64,000 nucleotides of DNA, taken from RH-AL1 sp965249685. GTDB lineage: Bacteria; Pseudomonadota; Alphaproteobacteria; Rhizobiales; Beijerinckiaceae. Location: contig CBDFMN010000003.1 in NCBI GenBank assembly GCA_965249685.1, positions 2,976,001-3,040,000 on the forward strand, written 5' to 3'. The notes below the pieces were generated by a model, which made no database searches, had not been told where the DNA came from, and worked only from the letters and a program-made list of their open reading frames with translations. The position numbers and the translations under genes were made by a program. This document shows positions 52,375 through 60,783 of this stretch, piece by piece. The stretch's first letter is position 1; the number at the start of each line of letters is the position of its first letter.

Positions 52375-52614
52375 ATGGCCACGATACCAGGGTCGACGCC
52401 AGCTCAGGTCGCCGCTAACGGCGCGGCGCTCTTCGCGCTCACGGGGGTAGTCCCTTGGGACGAGGTTGTCCAAGGCCCGGTGGCGGGCGAGCACGGCCGC
52501 GACATCGCGCTGTACGGCTGGGCCACGGACAAGCCGGACGGGAACGCCGGTCTCACCACCGGCATCGCCTGGTTCGAGCTAACGCCGAGCCACCGCCAAG
52601 CCATCGCCCGATGA
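52375..52614 (+). CDS. small hypothetical protein
   Basis: This 79-residue protein is divergent from the dcw cluster, starting MATIPGSTPAQVAANGAA; ATG 52366 is possible. It is neutral and soluble, contains WATDKPDGNAGLTTG, and is not recognised. There is no strong ribosome-binding site. The G/C-rich third positions support coding only moderately. Confidence 0.4.
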   Translation: MATIPGSTPAQVAANGAALFALTGVVPWDEVVQGPVAGEHGRDIALYGWATDKPDGNAGLTTGIAWFELTPSHRQAIAR

Positions 52615-52695
52615 GCCTAACCGCTGGCGATAGTCGGGCATCGTGCCCGGCCATGAGGCACGGACGGTTCGGACCGGACCCGCATCCGCCGCGGC

Positions 52696-52866
52696 TCAGG
52701 GGGAGGCGGGCGAGGGCTCCTTCTCGCTCTCCAGTTCGCGCCCACTCCCCGGCTGGGTCGAAGCCGGCGGATCGCTGGCCGGAAACGTATCCTCCAGCGC
52801 TTTCTCGAGGTCGTGCGGCTGTGTCGTGGCCGGGTCTGCGTCTTTCGACTTCACCTTCTCGTCCAT
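52696..52866 (-). CDS. small acidic stress-type protein (DTFPASDPPA family)
   Basis: This 56-residue, very hydrophilic and probably disordered protein contains DLEKALEDTFPASDPPAST, a motif common in tiny proteins of Hyphomicrobiales. It has no known biochemical function. A perfect EcfG-type promoter lies 30 bases upstream, overlapping the end of the kinase gene region, so it is probably induced in the general stress response. Confidence 0.72.
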   Translation of the reverse strand: MDEKVKSKDADPATTQPHDLEKALEDTFPASDPPASTQPGSGRELESEKEPSPASP

Positions 52867-52895
52867 ACGCCGTCTCCGTTGCGAGAGGTCGGGAG

Positions 52896-52920
52896 AACGG
52901 ACGTGGCTCGCAACCGTTCC
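52896..52920 (-). promoter_or_regulatory. EcfG-type promoter of the 56-residue protein gene
   Basis: Minus-strand GGAAC (52920-52916), 16-base spacer, then CGTT (52899-52896): all nine consensus positions of the alphaproteobacterial general stress promoter match. It is 30 bases from the start codon at 52866. Confidence 0.7.
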
Positions 52921-52925
52921 GGCCG

Positions 52926-55586
52926 CTAGTCCGCGAGCACTTGGGCCGGAGGGAAGGCGACCTCGACCAGCGTGCCCTGGTGCAGCTTGCTCCGGATGCT
53001 GAAGAGCGCCTGGTTCGCCTCCACGAGCGCCTTCGTGAGCGGAAGGCCGAGTCCCGTGCCACCGCTCGCCTGCCGGGCGCCGGACAATTGTCGGAACGGC
53101 TCGAGCGCGTGCTCGATGTCGGTGTCGGACATGCCGGGGCCGGTGTCGCGGATGCGGATGGCGAGGCACCCCGCTTCCGTCATCGCGGTGGCGATGATGA
53201 CCTGCCCGCCCGGCTCGTTGAACTTGACCGCGTTCGACAGCAGGTTGAGCACGATCTGGCGCAGCGAGCGCTCGTCCGCCCGGACGCGGGGCAGGTGCGC
53301 GGCGAGTGAGAGCCGCATGATCACCCGCTCGCGGCTCGCCTGCGGCTGCATGAGGCTGACGCATTCCGTCACGACCTTGTTTGCATCGATCGCCACCGTT
53401 TGCAGTTCCATCCGGCCCGCTTCGATCTTCGACAGGTCGAGCAGGTCGTTCACCAGGCTCATCACGTGGGTGCCGGACCCGTGGATGTCGCGCAGGTACT
53501 CCTTGTAGCGTTCGTTGCCGATCGACCCCAGCCGCTCGTCCATGATGATCTCGGCGAAGCCGATGATCGCGTTGAGCGGCGTGCGGATCTCGTGGCTGAC
53601 CTTGGCGAGGAAGTCGGATTTCGCCGCGCTGGCGCGCTCCGCCTCGCGCCGGGCGGCGTCGAGGTCGTGTTCCGCCTTCTTCCACGGCGTCAGATCGCGG
53701 AACAGAGCGCAAAACCGCGCCTCGTCGGGTGGGTCGCCGCCATCGAACGGCCCGAGCCGGCCCAGCGTCATGAACACGGGGATGGTCCCGCCCTGGTGCG
53801 TCTGCACGAGGAACTCGCGCCCGTCGTTCAGCAGGCTGCGCGTCGCATCCGACTTCAGTCCTTCCAGATAGTCGGAGGCCAGCCGCTGGTTGTGCGGCGC
53901 GAACAGCGCGAGGAACGGCTTGCCGATCACCGCCGCCCGGTCGCAGCCAAACAGCGCCTCGCCCGAGCGGTTGAGCGACAGCACGGTGCAATCGCCGTCG
54001 AGCACGGCGACGCCGTCCGTTGCCGTCTCGAGGATGGCGCGCAATTCGCGCAGCTCGACGTCCCCCTGGGGCGTCGGCTCCGGCCCTGGCTTGACGGCGG
54101 CGATCTCCGCTGGGCGCATGGCTTCGGGACGCAGCGTCAGCAGCGTCGCCGGCAGCCCGTCCCACTCGATCGACTGCATCCGCGCGCTGGCGGGAATGAT
54201 CGCGCCGTCCTGCCCGCGCAGGCCGACCGACTCGCTCCCGGTGACGTTGCCCGGCTGGCCGCCAAAGAGGTGGGTCATGCCCCCGGCCGCATGCAGCGCG
54301 TCCTCGTCGGCAAAGCCCAGCGTGTCGAGCAGGTAGCGATTGGCGAAGATCGGCACGTTGTTGCGGCTGACAAGAAGGCCGAGGCCCAGCTTATCGAGGA
54401 CAGTGAGGCCGTTGCGGCCCACATGCGCCTCGCGCGAGGCCGCGTTTCCCGGCCCGGCGGGTGCATCCGGCGGGGGCAGGGCGTCGACGGCGGGGAGAGC
54501 AAGGGGCGCTGCCGCCGTCGCCGGGTCCGGCTCCGCTGCGGCAAACAAGGGGGCGGCGACAGGAGTCTCGGCGACAGCCGGCGCGACGGGCATATGCTCG
54601 CGCAGCGTCGCGCCGATCGCCAGGAAAGCCGCCTCGTCGTCGCGCGACAGCGCCTTGGTGCCGCCGGGAAAGGGCAGAACGTTTGCCGGCGCCGGCTGCG
54701 CGTCCGGCAGGACCCAGGCCAGCGGTGCGGCCTCCTTTACCTGATCGAGGCGGATGACGCCGAAGCCGCGGAAGCCGTCGAAGGCCCCTTGCGCGCCAAA
54801 TGCCGGGATCGCGCCGGTCACGACCGTCACGGTGGCGGCGGCCGTCGTAAGGGGCCAGTCGAGCGCCAGGCCACTCCATGTGTCGCGACCCGTCAGCCGC
54901 GCGGCGAGGCATCCGCTCGGGTCGAGCTGGGGCGCGAGTTCGAGAAGGTTGCGCCCGACGAGGTTGGCCGTGCCCGGGCCGACCACGTCGGCGAGGGGCG
55001 GCGTGATGAGGGTGCAGACCGCGTCGGCATCCGTCTGCCAGAGGAACCGCAGCGTGCGCGCGGCGGGCCAGCGCCGGCGCAACTCCGTCTGCAGCGCGGC
55101 CGCGTCGCGCATGGGCGCCGCGAGCGTGGCGGGCGCTGTCGCCTCGGGCAGCGCCGGCGGCGCGGCAATGCCGGCCGGTGCTGACGCCAGCTCCGGCCGC
55201 AGGTTCAGCGCGGCGGCGGCGAACACCGAGCGGTCGCGCAACGTCACGCGCCGGCAGAGGAAGGTCACGACCTCGTTGCGCGCGCCGACAAAGAAGCGGA
55301 GCCGCTCCAGCCGCGGGGCGCTTTCGGCCGACAGGGTCTGAACGAGGAGGGCGAGGCGTTTGGCGCCGGGGTCGGACCCGCGCAGCAAGCGCTCGGTCAG
55401 CGGCACCGCGGCCGAGGCGCCGAACAGGGCGAAGATCGCATGGCCCGCGAGGACGAGGCGCGGAACCGTGCCGCTCAGCTCGATCGCGAGAACCGGCGTC
55501 CGGGTCTCGCCCAGCGAGAGGGCCTGCAGGATCGCAGCAAGGTCTTCTTCACCCGCGAGATCGGGATCGAACCAGGTTTCAACCAT
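52926..55586 (-). CDS. PAS-domain sensor histidine kinase (PdhS/PleC/DivJ-like)
   Basis: This 886-residue cytoplasmic kinase has no membrane segments. The N-terminal 500 residues contain degenerate PAS-like regions and an Ala/Pro-rich linker. A clear PAS domain follows (ILETATDGVAVLDGDCTVLSLNRSG region). The dimerisation domain has phospho-acceptor His at about residue 665 in KVSHEIRTPLNAIIGFAE. The ATPase domain has NLLSNAVKFNE, DTGPGMSD and GGTGLGLPLTKAL. The HisKA sequence strongly resembles kinases of the DivK/PleD cell-cycle and PdhS group. A cell-cycle role is likely but not proven. No response regulator is adjacent. Confidence 0.85.
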   Translation of the reverse strand: MVETWFDPDLAGEEDLAAILQALSLGETRTPVLAIELSGTVPRLVLAGHAIFALFGASAAVPLTERLLRGSDPGAKRLALLVQTLSAESAPRLERLRFFVGARNEVVTFLCRRVTLRDRSVFAAAALNLRPELASAPAGIAAPPALPEATAPATLAAPMRDAAALQTELRRRWPAARTLRFLWQTDADAVCTLITPPLADVVGPGTANLVGRNLLELAPQLDPSGCLAARLTGRDTWSGLALDWPLTTAAATVTVVTGAIPAFGAQGAFDGFRGFGVIRLDQVKEAAPLAWVLPDAQPAPANVLPFPGGTKALSRDDEAAFLAIGATLREHMPVAPAVAETPVAAPLFAAAEPDPATAAAPLALPAVDALPPPDAPAGPGNAASREAHVGRNGLTVLDKLGLGLLVSRNNVPIFANRYLLDTLGFADEDALHAAGGMTHLFGGQPGNVTGSESVGLRGQDGAIIPASARMQSIEWDGLPATLLTLRPEAMRPAEIAAVKPGPEPTPQGDVELRELRAILETATDGVAVLDGDCTVLSLNRSGEALFGCDRAAVIGKPFLALFAPHNQRLASDYLEGLKSDATRSLLNDGREFLVQTHQGGTIPVFMTLGRLGPFDGGDPPDEARFCALFRDLTPWKKAEHDLDAARREAERASAAKSDFLAKVSHEIRTPLNAIIGFAEIIMDERLGSIGNERYKEYLRDIHGSGTHVMSLVNDLLDLSKIEAGRMELQTVAIDANKVVTECVSLMQPQASRERVIMRLSLAAHLPRVRADERSLRQIVLNLLSNAVKFNEPGGQVIIATAMTEAGCLAIRIRDTGPGMSDTDIEHALEPFRQLSGARQASGGTGLGLPLTKALVEANQALFSIRSKLHQGTLVEVAFPPAQVLAD

Positions 55587-55839
55587 CGCGGCCGCGTTTT
55601 CCTGCTCTGTTGCCCACCAGGACCACGTCCGCCGCCACGGGGTGCCTTACCAAAGTCCTAACGAGTGCCTGCAAAAGCGTCCATCGACGGAGCCGCGTCT
55701 CCCGCCGAAGTTTTAATGTATGCTTAATTGCGAGCAATTTGCGGCTGCGTCAGCCGATAGGGGCCGCCGCGCGCCGCACCACTTGCGCTCAGTGCCAAGG
55801 CGGTTTAACCAACCCGCTCGCTTCGTGGCCTGTCGCGAT

Positions 55840-55916
55840 GCCGCCATAGCTCAGTTGGTTAGAGCGCTAGATTGTGGATCTAGAGGTCCCCCGTTCGAGC
55901 CGGGGTGGTGGTACCA
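55840..55916 (+). tRNA. tRNA-His (anticodon GTG)
   Basis: 77 bases including an encoded CCA. Acceptor GCCGCCA pairs with TGGTGGT. D arm GCTC/GAGC, anticodon stem CTAGA/TCTAG with loop TTGTGGA (anticodon GTG), T arm CCCCG/CGGGG. The base before position 1 is T, so there is no encoded G-1, and the discriminator is A73, as known for many alphaproteobacteria. The rhodopsin cassette begins downstream. Confidence 0.95.
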
Positions 55917-56556
55917 ACGGAACCGACGTTTGCGCAGACACTTACGATCGGCGCAAACGTGTTCCGACCTCGTTCATTGAGTGACAAAAGTACAATAGAT
56001 GCCTTGCGGCAGGAGCGCCACCAAGACTTTGACGTGGCGGAGTTGGCCCTACGTCGACCCGCGGTGCTTGGCGGCCGAATGCTTAAAGGGGACGCGATCG
56101 CCAGCACCTACGATCGTTCGGCGCCTACTTCGTAGACCGGAGATCGCCGCGACCGCCCGATGTGCCGCAGCGGTCGTCGGGTTGCGGGTGAAGTAGCCGG
56201 TCAGGACTTGGATGCGTAGGTGACCCTCACCTCACCGGCATCCGCGTCCCCTCGAAGCCTTGTCGCATCAGTGTCGCCTGAAGATCCTTCGTTCAAATTC
56301 AAGCTGGTCTGAAGCGTGGTCGGACCACCCTGCGCGCCGGCGGTCTGCCCCGCCTCCGAGCCGATTGCGACGTAATTTTGCCGCAGGGTCTAATGTCTTG
56401 CTCGGAGTCGTCGAAAGTTGGCGTATGACGATCGTGCCACCCAATACGCAGGCCGGGTCTATGATTCGTGTGGCCCAGCCGAGGCCGGGCCTTGGCGACA
56501 CGCGACCCGGCCCGCCCTGAAGCCACGTCGACATCGCCTCTGTCAGGAGACCCTCA
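55917..56556. other. gene-free stretch between tRNA-His and rhodopsin
   Basis: 640 bases. Short reading frames exist on both strands, but none has a convincing start, family motif or codon bias. A hairpin (GGCCGGG 56483-56489 with CCCGGCC 56506-56512) lies about 45 bases before the rhodopsin start. A Shine-Dalgarno (CAGGAG) precedes the start. I see no EcfG-type promoter and no transposase remnant that I can name. No copy of the tRNA 3' end was found at the far side of the cassette. Confidence 0.5.
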
Positions 56557-57348
56557 ATGTCACAAGTGACGATCCCTCAATACAATTTCGTCTACAACGC
56601 CCTGTCTTTCAGCATTGCTGTCATGGGCGCGGCGACGGTATTTTTCATCCTCGGTCGGCAGCAGGTTGCCCCCGCGTACCGCACCGCTTTGTCGTTGACC
56701 GCGCTCGTGACCGGGATCGCGCTCTATCATTACGTCCGGATCTTCAACAGCTGGGTCGCCGGCTACAACATCATCAACGACACGATCTCCACGACCGGCG
56801 TGCCGTTCAACGATGCTTACCGTTACGTCGATTGGATTCTCACGGTCCCGCTGTTGCTTGTCGAACTGATCCTGGTGATGCGACTTTCGCGCGCCGAGAC
56901 CTTCTCCAGGGGTGTCAAGCTGGGTGGCCTGGCCGTCATCATGGTGGCGCTTGGATATCCTGGCGAGGTTTCGGCGGATTCCGGCACGCGCTGGCTCTGG
57001 TGGGCTCTCGCGATGATCCCTTTCATCATCATCGTGTACGATCTCTTCATCGGCTTGAAGGCCTCGATCGATTCGCAGCCCGAGTCCGCTCGCGGGCTTG
57101 TCAGTGCGGCTCGTTGGCTGACCGTCATCTCCTGGTGCTTTTACCCCATCGTCTTCGTCTTTCCGATGATCGGGTTCACGGGGGGAAGCGCGACGACGGC
57201 GATCCAGGTCGGCTATACGGTTGCGGACGTCGTCGCGAAGGCTGTTTTCGGTGTGGTGGTCTTTATGATCGCGATGCGTAAGAGCGAAGCCGACGCGACG
57301 GACCACTCTGGCGACCGCGACGTCGCAGGTCGCCTCAGGACGGCCTAA
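56557..57348 (+). CDS. light-driven outward proton pump, proteorhodopsin/xanthorhodopsin-like
   Basis: This 263-residue seven-helix retinal protein of the inner membrane has helix C RYVDWILTVPLLLVEL, which gives proton acceptor D92, T96 and donor E103 (DTE). L100, at the spectral-tuning site, predicts green absorption. H58 in YHYVRIFNSW is the partner of the acceptor. Helix G VADVVAKAVFG gives counter-ion D224 and retinal lysine K228. In helix E the position corresponding to xanthorhodopsin Gly156 is W149 (RWLWWAL), so a carotenoid antenna site is probably blocked. It is upstream of crtEIBY-blh, which supply retinal. Confidence 0.95.
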   Translation: MSQVTIPQYNFVYNALSFSIAVMGAATVFFILGRQQVAPAYRTALSLTALVTGIALYHYVRIFNSWVAGYNIINDTISTTGVPFNDAYRYVDWILTVPLLLVELILVMRLSRAETFSRGVKLGGLAVIMVALGYPGEVSADSGTRWLWWALAMIPFIIIVYDLFIGLKASIDSQPESARGLVSAARWLTVISWCFYPIVFVFPMIGFTGGSATTAIQVGYTVADVVAKAVFGVVVFMIAMRKSEADATDHSGDRDVAGRLRTA

Positions 57349-57372
57349 CGCCTCGGGACGGCCTAGCAATGC

Positions 57373-57400
57373 GTGCGGCGGGCCCCATGGCCCGTCGCAC
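57373..57400 (+). terminator. strong hairpin between rhodopsin and crtE
   Basis: A 12-base stem (GTGCGGCGGGCC 57373-57384, and GGCCCGTCGCAC 57389-57400) with 11 pairs and a CCAT loop lies 25 bases after the rhodopsin stop and 27 before crtE. There is no T-tract. It could partly terminate transcription or protect the rhodopsin mRNA 3' end, giving more rhodopsin than pigment enzymes. Confidence 0.55.
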
Positions 57401-57427
57401 CTCCCGCCAACTTGGCTCAGTCGTCGA

Positions 57428-58333
57428 ATGAATTTCCTATCGGTGGATCTTGTCTCTACCCGTGCGGCCTTCCCAGCGGCTTCCCTCGCGAACGTCCTGG
57501 ATCGTTTGCGGCACGCACTCGGCAATGTGCCAGATGGCGGCCTCACCGACAGGTCGAGATCCCACGAAGCCTGTTTGTACCAAATCGACAGCGGCGGCAG
57601 TCACGTGCGCGCAAACCTGGCACTCCAAGCGGGCGCTGCGCTAGGTCTGGGCGCGGCCGACACGATCACGATTGCGACCGTCGTCGAACTGCTGCACAAC
57701 GCGTCCCTCATCCACGACGACCTTCAAGATGGGAGCCCGTGCCGTCGAGGGCTCGCCTCGGTGTGGAAGATGTTTGGCGCGAACATAGCGATATGCGCCG
57801 GCGATCTCATGCTCTCGGCCGCCTACGGTGCTCTATCCGAGTGGCGCGATACAAGCTCGCTTCGCCCGGTCCTGTTCAAAAGTCATGAGGCCATCGCCCG
57901 ATCGGTCGCAGGGCAAAGCGCGGACCTCGACTGGCAGGACACCTCTTCCTTGGATGTCGAGGCCTATCGGCTGATTGCAGCCTCGAAATCAGGCGCTCTT
58001 TTTGGCCTCCCGCTCGAATTGACGTTGATTGCGAGCGGCCACGCCTACGCAGGAACCGTCGCACGAGACGCCGCAGATCATTTTGCGATCGGATATCAGA
58101 TCGCCGACGATATCGCCGATGCCGTCAGCGATGCCGACACGTCCTGTCGGCAGGCCTCGATGAATATTATGTCCATCTTGAGCAAGGATGGTGTCGGGGG
58201 CACACCGCTGTCACGGGCCTCGACCTTGGCGCGCCAGCATCTCCGGCATGCTGCGGCTCTCTCCCTCGACCTGCCGGAGGGATCGGGCGCCTATCTCCAC
58301 GATCTCACCCTTTCCTTGCTCGCAAAAGTCTAA
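57428..58333 (+). CDS. crtE: geranylgeranyl diphosphate synthase
   Basis: This 301-residue trans-prenyltransferase adds isopentenyl units to make C20 GGPP for carotenoids. The first aspartate motif HDDLQDGSPCRRG and the second, YQIADDIADAVSD, are both present with the Lys/Arg-rich partners (SHVRANLALQAG). Start at ATG 57428. First gene of the tight crtEIBY-blh block; 3 bases separate it from crtI. Confidence 0.92.
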   Translation: MNFLSVDLVSTRAAFPAASLANVLDRLRHALGNVPDGGLTDRSRSHEACLYQIDSGGSHVRANLALQAGAALGLGAADTITIATVVELLHNASLIHDDLQDGSPCRRGLASVWKMFGANIAICAGDLMLSAAYGALSEWRDTSSLRPVLFKSHEAIARSVAGQSADLDWQDTSSLDVEAYRLIAASKSGALFGLPLELTLIASGHAYAGTVARDAADHFAIGYQIADDIADAVSDADTSCRQASMNIMSILSKDGVGGTPLSRASTLARQHLRHAAALSLDLPEGSGAYLHDLTLSLLAKV

Positions 58334-58336
58334 AGC

Positions 58337-59839
58337 ATGGCAGCGCGCGCGATCGTCATCGGCGCAGGCTTCGGCGGCATCGCGTCGGCCCTGCGCCTGC
58401 GTGCCAAAGGCTACGACGTCACCCTGGTCGATCGCTGTCGCCAGCTCGGCGGCAGAGCACAGGTCTTCGAGGTCGACGGCTTTCGTCACGATGCCGGCCC
58501 GACGGTCATCACGGCTCCATTCTTGCTCGAGAGGCTGTTCAGTCTTTTCGGGGAAAGTTTGGAAGACCACCTCAAGCTCGTCCCGCTCAAACCATGGTAC
58601 CGGTTCCATTTCGCCGATGGCGACCATTTCGACTATGGCGGCACACTCGAGGAAACACTTGCCGAGATTGCGCGGATCGAACCTCGCGATGCCATCGGTT
58701 ACCGGGCGTTGCTTGCCCACTCGAAACGCATCTTCGACGTCGGGTTCACCAAGCTTTCGAGCGTGCCGTTCCATCGGCTTGGGACGATGCTTGGCCAGGT
58801 CGCGAGCCTCCTGCGCTTGCGCGCCGATCGATCGGTCTGGTCGATGGTTTCTCATTACCTCGTCAACCCGAAGCTGAGGCAGGCGTTTTCCATCCAGCCT
58901 CTCCTGGTTGGCGGCAACCCCTTCAACACGAGCAGTATCTACGGGCTTATTCACTACCTTGAACGGGCCTACGGCGTTCATTTCGCCATGGGTGGGACGG
59001 GCGCCATCGTCGCCGCCCTCGGCGCGCTGATGGATCGCCAGGGAATCGCCGTCCGCCTTGGTGAGACCGTCGATAAAATCGTGATCGAGAAGGGACGCGC
59101 CACCGGAATCAGACTTGCCGACGGGCGCGTGCTCCACTCCGACATTGTCGTCGCCAACGCGGACGCGGCGTTTCTCTACACCGAAATGGTGACCCCATCC
59201 GCCTTGGCCGCTTCTACCAAGACGAAGCTCGCCGCCGCCCATTATTCGATGGGCCTTTTCGTCCTCTATTTCGGGACGACGAAAACCTATCCCGGTGTGG
59301 CGCACCATACGATTTGGCTCGGGGAGCGCTACCGCGAACTCCTCGCCGATATTTTCGATCGCAAGGTCCTGGCAGAGGACTTCTCTCTCTATCTCCACCG
59401 GCCGACCGCAACCGATACGAGCTTCGCCCCGCAAGGATGCGACAGCTTCTATGTGCTCTGTCCTGTTCCGAACCTTCAAGCGGAGATCGACTGGTCGATC
59501 GAGAGCGCGCGCTTACGGGACAGGATCGTCGCCGCGCTGGCATCGACAATCCTGCCCGGCCTGGAGGATGCGATCGTTTCGGAGATCGTCAAGACGCCGG
59601 CCGACTTCCGTCAGGACTATTGCAGTCTGCACGGAACGGGATTTTCGATAGCTCCCTTGTTCCGGCAATCGGCTTGGTTCCGCTTCCACAATAAGGCGGA
59701 GGGCATTCGCAACCTCTTTCTCGTGGGGGCCGGGACCCACCCAGGGGCCGGGTTGCCCGGCGTCTTATGTTCGGCCGAGGTGGTCGATGCCCTCGTGCCT
59801 CAAGTCGGATCTCGTCACTACGATCGGGTCGCCGATTGA
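58337..59839 (+). CDS. crtI: phytoene desaturase
   Basis: This 500-residue FAD enzyme converts phytoene to lycopene in four desaturations. The N-terminal dinucleotide fold is VIGAGFGGIASALRLRAKG, followed by LGGRAQVFEVDGFRHDAGPTVI. The C-terminal flavin motif is LVGAGTHPGAGLPGVLCSAEV. Length is normal. Its stop overlaps the crtB start (TGATG). Confidence 0.94.
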   Translation: MAARAIVIGAGFGGIASALRLRAKGYDVTLVDRCRQLGGRAQVFEVDGFRHDAGPTVITAPFLLERLFSLFGESLEDHLKLVPLKPWYRFHFADGDHFDYGGTLEETLAEIARIEPRDAIGYRALLAHSKRIFDVGFTKLSSVPFHRLGTMLGQVASLLRLRADRSVWSMVSHYLVNPKLRQAFSIQPLLVGGNPFNTSSIYGLIHYLERAYGVHFAMGGTGAIVAALGALMDRQGIAVRLGETVDKIVIEKGRATGIRLADGRVLHSDIVVANADAAFLYTEMVTPSALAASTKTKLAAAHYSMGLFVLYFGTTKTYPGVAHHTIWLGERYRELLADIFDRKVLAEDFSLYLHRPTATDTSFAPQGCDSFYVLCPVPNLQAEIDWSIESARLRDRIVAALASTILPGLEDAIVSEIVKTPADFRQDYCSLHGTGFSIAPLFRQSAWFRFHNKAEGIRNLFLVGAGTHPGAGLPGVLCSAEVVDALVPQVGSRHYDRVAD

Positions 59840-60783
59840 TGCCCCGTGCCGCGACCGACACCGAGGCCGACCGGCTCCTGCGCGCTAAGGGACGAAGTTT
59901 TCACTGGGCGCGGCATCTCATGGGCCGCCGGCATGGCACGCGGGCGACCCGCCTCTACGGCTTCTGCCGTCTGGTCGACGACTTGGCGGACGAGGCGACC
60001 TCCCCGGCCGAGGGTCTTGCCGCTTTGGATGGCGTCCGAGCCGACCTAGGACGCGGAGACTCCGGTGATCCGCTGGTGCGCGATTTCCTTGCCCTGACGA
60101 GAGAATGCGGTATCGAGGAAGCCATTCCTCTCGCCTTGATCGATGGCGCCGCAAGCGATCTCGGATCGGTGCGAATGACGGACGACGAGTCTCTCCTGAT
60201 GTACTGCTATCAGGTCGCCGGTACCGTCGGCCTGATGATGGCGGCTGCGCTTGATCTCGACGCGCCCGAGGCACGGCCCCGCGCGATCGACCTTGGCATC
60301 GCGATGCAGCTTACGAACATCTGCCGCGATGTGAGCGAGGATGCCGTGATGGGTCGTCGGTATCTGCCGGCTTCGCTGATCGGCGATCGCGACCCGGCCG
60401 AGCTGATCCGTCCGTCCGCGATCTTACAACCAACCGTGCGGAAGGGTGTTTCGTCCCTGCTCGATTTGGCGGACCGCTATTATCGCAGTGGAGAGGAAGG
60501 GATTGCCGCACTTCCCCGCCGTGCGCGCCCCGGCGTCTTAGTCGCGGCGCGCGTCTATCGGGCGATTGGCTCACAGCTCCGGGCGCGCGATTGCGACTAC
60601 TGGACGTCGCGTGTCCTCGTCGGCCGAGGTGCGAAGCTAGCTCTGACCCTCGGGGCGATACTTCAGTCCCAGACGCTCAGCGCGCGTCATGCGGCACATC
60701 CAGGATGCTATACCTCCCTAAGGGGCGGAGCCGGCGATCCTCCGGGGACCTTCGGAACCGGGCCATCCTCTCGTGGGGACTGA
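59839..60783 (+). CDS. crtB: phytoene synthase
   Basis: This 314-residue enzyme joins two GGPP into phytoene. Motifs: GRSFHWARHLMGRRH, YGFCRLVDDLADE (first Asp-rich region DDLAD) and QLTNICRDVSEDAVMGRRYLP (second region). The C-terminal 40 residues after ILQSQTLSARH look unrelated to the family and Gly/Ser-rich. The crtY start lies within its last codons (11-base overlap). Confidence 0.93.
   Translation: MPRAATDTEADRLLRAKGRSFHWARHLMGRRHGTRATRLYGFCRLVDDLADEATSPAEGLAALDGVRADLGRGDSGDPLVRDFLALTRECGIEEAIPLALIDGAASDLGSVRMTDDESLLMYCYQVAGTVGLMMAAALDLDAPEARPRAIDLGIAMQLTNICRDVSEDAVMGRRYLPASLIGDRDPAELIRPSAILQPTVRKGVSSLLDLADRYYRSGEEGIAALPRRARPGVLVAARVYRAIGSQLRARDCDYWTSRVLVGRGAKLALTLGAILQSQTLSARHAAHPGCYTSLRGGAGDPPGTFGTGPSSRGD

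Noticed and set aside
56260..56520. Overlapping short open frames on both strands before the rhodopsin gene
   Set aside because: No ribosome-binding site, no motif, and poor codon bias; treated as non-coding.
56200..56556. EcfG-type promoter for the rhodopsin gene
   Set aside because: No GGAAC-N16/17-CGTT arrangement on the plus strand in this interval.
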